DNA of 5,345 nt from Coleofasciculus sp. S288 (GTDB taxonomy: Bacteria > Cyanobacteriota > Cyanobacteriia > Cyanobacteriales > Coleofasciculaceae), in assembly GCA_020216575.1 (NCBI GenBank), contig JAIUYC010000377.1:1-5345 (forward strand). The letters run 5' to 3'. The notes beneath the pieces are model-generated. The model worked only from the letters and a program-made list of their open reading frames with translations. It searched no databases and was not told the DNA's origin. Within the stretch, counting starts at the first letter, position 1, and each line of letters begins with the position of its first letter. This document shows positions 3,766 through 5,345 of the stretch, in pieces. A program made the translations under genes and the position numbers.

Positions 3766-5265
3766 ATGCCGATAGTCTCTGTGGGAGGAATTTCAGTGGA
3801 TAATACCATTTCGTTCGTTAAAGGCTCACAAATCAGCTCCTTAACAGCAAGCGATCAACTTGGCTACGCAATCCAGCCTTTCATTCAAGATATCTTAAAT
3901 CTGGTTACCGAATCTCGCGATTTAGGAAAAGCGATTACCCAAGCTACCCAAAAACACGAGAAAGTTGTTGAACGGTTATTTGACTTTGAGCCGAGTAAAG
4001 TCGAAGAAACTTTTTCCTTAAAAAGCCAGTTTCTTTTTCCTCAAAAAAATCCTCTTCTAGCCCTTCAATACGGAAACAACCTCTACCCTCGGTTTCTGGG
4101 TAAAAATGGGACGGAAGTGATTCAAGACGAGTCAATTTTACCCGAAATCCAAAACCTTCTCTATCTCTGCGGGCGCTCAGATTTGACCTATAACCAAATC
4201 TGTCAACAAATCAGCGATCGTATGATTGAATTGTTGGACAAATTAGTCAAATGCAGCGTTGTTGAAGAGCAGCCACGCCCTGCCAGTGGAGTTCCCCCAG
4301 AAACTCCAGGCATTTTTCGCCTCCAACATGCAGCCCTGCTCTATAAAACCAAGACTACAGGAATTCTTGTAGATCCCCACCTCCATTCCAACTATGGCAT
4401 TCCCAGATTAAGCAAGGACTTCTCTCGCGCTCAATTACAAGGACATGTCGATGCGATTTTAATTTCCCACAGCCACTACGATCACTGGCACTATCCCACC
4501 CTCATGCTATTTGATCGAGAAACTCCTATTTTTGTCCCCAAAGTTCCTAGAGCCTCTATCATGTGTGAGGATATGCAAACCCGAGTAGAAAGCTTAGGGT
4601 TCAAAAATGTTATTGCCGTTGACTGGTATGCTGATCCAGTGGTGGTTGGAGATGTTGAAATTAATGTCCTTCCATTTTACGGAGAGCAGCCTTTAGTTCC
4701 CGAATACAGCCAACCCAAACATCCGGAATTACGAAATTGGGGCAATACCTATCTGTTGCGTACAGAGTACTATAGCTCTTGGATTCTAATTGATTCTGGA
4801 AACGAACCCGAATTTTCGATGGTTCACGTAGCGGAAGCCGTTAAACAAAAGTTTGGCTCTGTCGATCAGGTGGTTAGTAATTTTCAACCTTTATCCTATA
4901 ATTCTATTGGCATCGATTTATCAAGTTGGGGAATAGATATTATTGGCAATTTACTCAGTAATCCTCAAATTTTGTCAGTCACTAATCAAAGTAAAGGAGA
5001 ATACATTAGCACCCTGGGGCCAAAAGGAGTAGCAGAAATTTGTGCGATTGTTGGGGCTAAATCGTGCTTGCCTTACGCAGATAGTTGGGCTTCCATTGGT
5101 GAACACAGCCTTCACGATCGCGTCTTGGTTCCAGACGTTGAATTGGAATTGAAAAAATTAGGATGCTCAACGACTGTCGTACCTTGGGCAATAGGGGACG
5201 GGTATGTAACAAATGGCAGCAATGGAGGTTCTAGACAAGTGCTTCTTAAAAGTGCGATCGGTTAA
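3766..5265 (+). CDS. MBL-fold protein, likely CmlA-like diiron oxygenase
   Basis: This 499-residue protein has an N-terminal region of about 185 residues and a metallo-beta-lactamase (MBL) domain from about 185 on. The metal motif HxHxDH is H235, H237, D239 and H240. The third ligand of ordinary MBL hydrolases, a His, is replaced by Glu in PFYGEQP (E307), and the bridging Asp is D343 in LIDSG. From memory, the chloramphenicol beta-hydroxylase CmlA uses H305, H307, D309, H310, E377, D403 and H480; its His-to-Glu distance, 72 residues, is the same here. The final His is unclear: strand KSCLPYAD (432-439) has no PxH, and H447 or H450 may serve. Total length is also near that of CmlA, which hydroxylates an aromatic amino acid on a carrier protein. 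Residues 124-168 look like a PqqD-type winged helix, possibly leader-binding. Beta-hydroxylation of the core is inference; a UlaG-like hydrolase is the alternative. Confidence 0.7.
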   Translation: MPIVSVGGISVDNTISFVKGSQISSLTASDQLGYAIQPFIQDILNLVTESRDLGKAITQATQKHEKVVERLFDFEPSKVEETFSLKSQFLFPQKNPLLALQYGNNLYPRFLGKNGTEVIQDESILPEIQNLLYLCGRSDLTYNQICQQISDRMIELLDKLVKCSVVEEQPRPASGVPPETPGIFRLQHAALLYKTKTTGILVDPHLHSNYGIPRLSKDFSRAQLQGHVDAILISHSHYDHWHYPTLMLFDRETPIFVPKVPRASIMCEDMQTRVESLGFKNVIAVDWYADPVVVGDVEINVLPFYGEQPLVPEYSQPKHPELRNWGNTYLLRTEYYSSWILIDSGNEPEFSMVHVAEAVKQKFGSVDQVVSNFQPLSYNSIGIDLSSWGIDIIGNLLSNPQILSVTNQSKGEYISTLGPKGVAEICAIVGAKSCLPYADSWASIGEHSLHDRVLVPDVELELKKLGCSTTVVPWAIGDGYVTNGSNGGSRQVLLKSAIG

Positions 5266-5345
5266 TCCCGTTTCTAGATTAGAGTGCTGCTCGCATCGGC
5301 TCCAATTTATCCGAAAATTTCAAGAATCATTCAGTCGGGTTTATT
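5266..5345. other. Downstream end of window, nothing recognised
   Basis: The last 80 nt after the stop codon contain no convincing reading frame start, hairpin with T-tract or repeat. Whether the cluster continues with a protease/exporter or another precursor cannot be seen here. Confidence 0.5.

Noticed and set aside
3944..4135. 63-residue minus-strand reading frame
   Set aside because: Antisense shadow of the MBL-fold gene.
3766..5265. True beta-lactamase or glyoxalase II
   Set aside because: Ordinary MBL hydrolases carry a His where this protein has E307, and it has a long N-terminal domain they lack.

Overview
The window looks like chromosomal DNA of a cyanobacterium, probably a filamentous one. 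It has two full HIP1 octamers (GCGATCGC at 3103-3110 and 3699-3706), C-rich/G-rich palindromic repeats of a type common in cyanobacterial intergenic DNA, a Nif11-type leader peptide, and a prenyltransferase of the LynF/TruF/PatF family, which is known mainly from cyanobactin pathways. All assignments come from reading the sequence; nothing was searched or aligned.

All four real genes lie on the + strand and together look like a RiPP (ribosomally made, post-translationally modified peptide) gene cluster. Positions 1-364 hold two hairpin repeats, a 12-bp palindrome, a phased direct repeat and a promoter-like region. The precursor gene is at 365-688 (Nif11 leader, double-Gly site, Cys-free 26-residue core). 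A 319-nt gap to about 1007 has a terminator-like hairpin, two more C-rich palindromes, and a 15-codon upstream ORF whose stop overlaps the next start. A vanillyl-alcohol-oxidase-type flavoenzyme follows at 1008-2528, then a peptide prenyltransferase at 2642-3502. A 263-nt gap repeats the phased CTGA element found upstream of the precursor. The last gene, at 3766-5265, encodes a metallo-beta-lactamase-fold protein whose visible ligand pattern (HxHxDH, then Glu, then Asp) resembles the diiron beta-hydroxylase CmlA rather than a hydrolase. The final 80 nt hold no recognised feature.

Working model (inference): the Nif11 leader recruits three tailoring enzymes to a core rich in Phe, Gly and Ser/Thr with a C-terminal Trp. 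The CmlA-like protein may beta-hydroxylate a residue, with Phe plausible. The prenyltransferase would add an isoprenyl group to Trp, Ser/Thr, Arg or a newly made hydroxyl. The flavoenzyme would carry out a further oxidation. Cleavage after the double Gly would release the product. No YcaO, LanM, radical SAM enzyme, protease or exporter is in the window. I do not recognise this combination as a described RiPP class.
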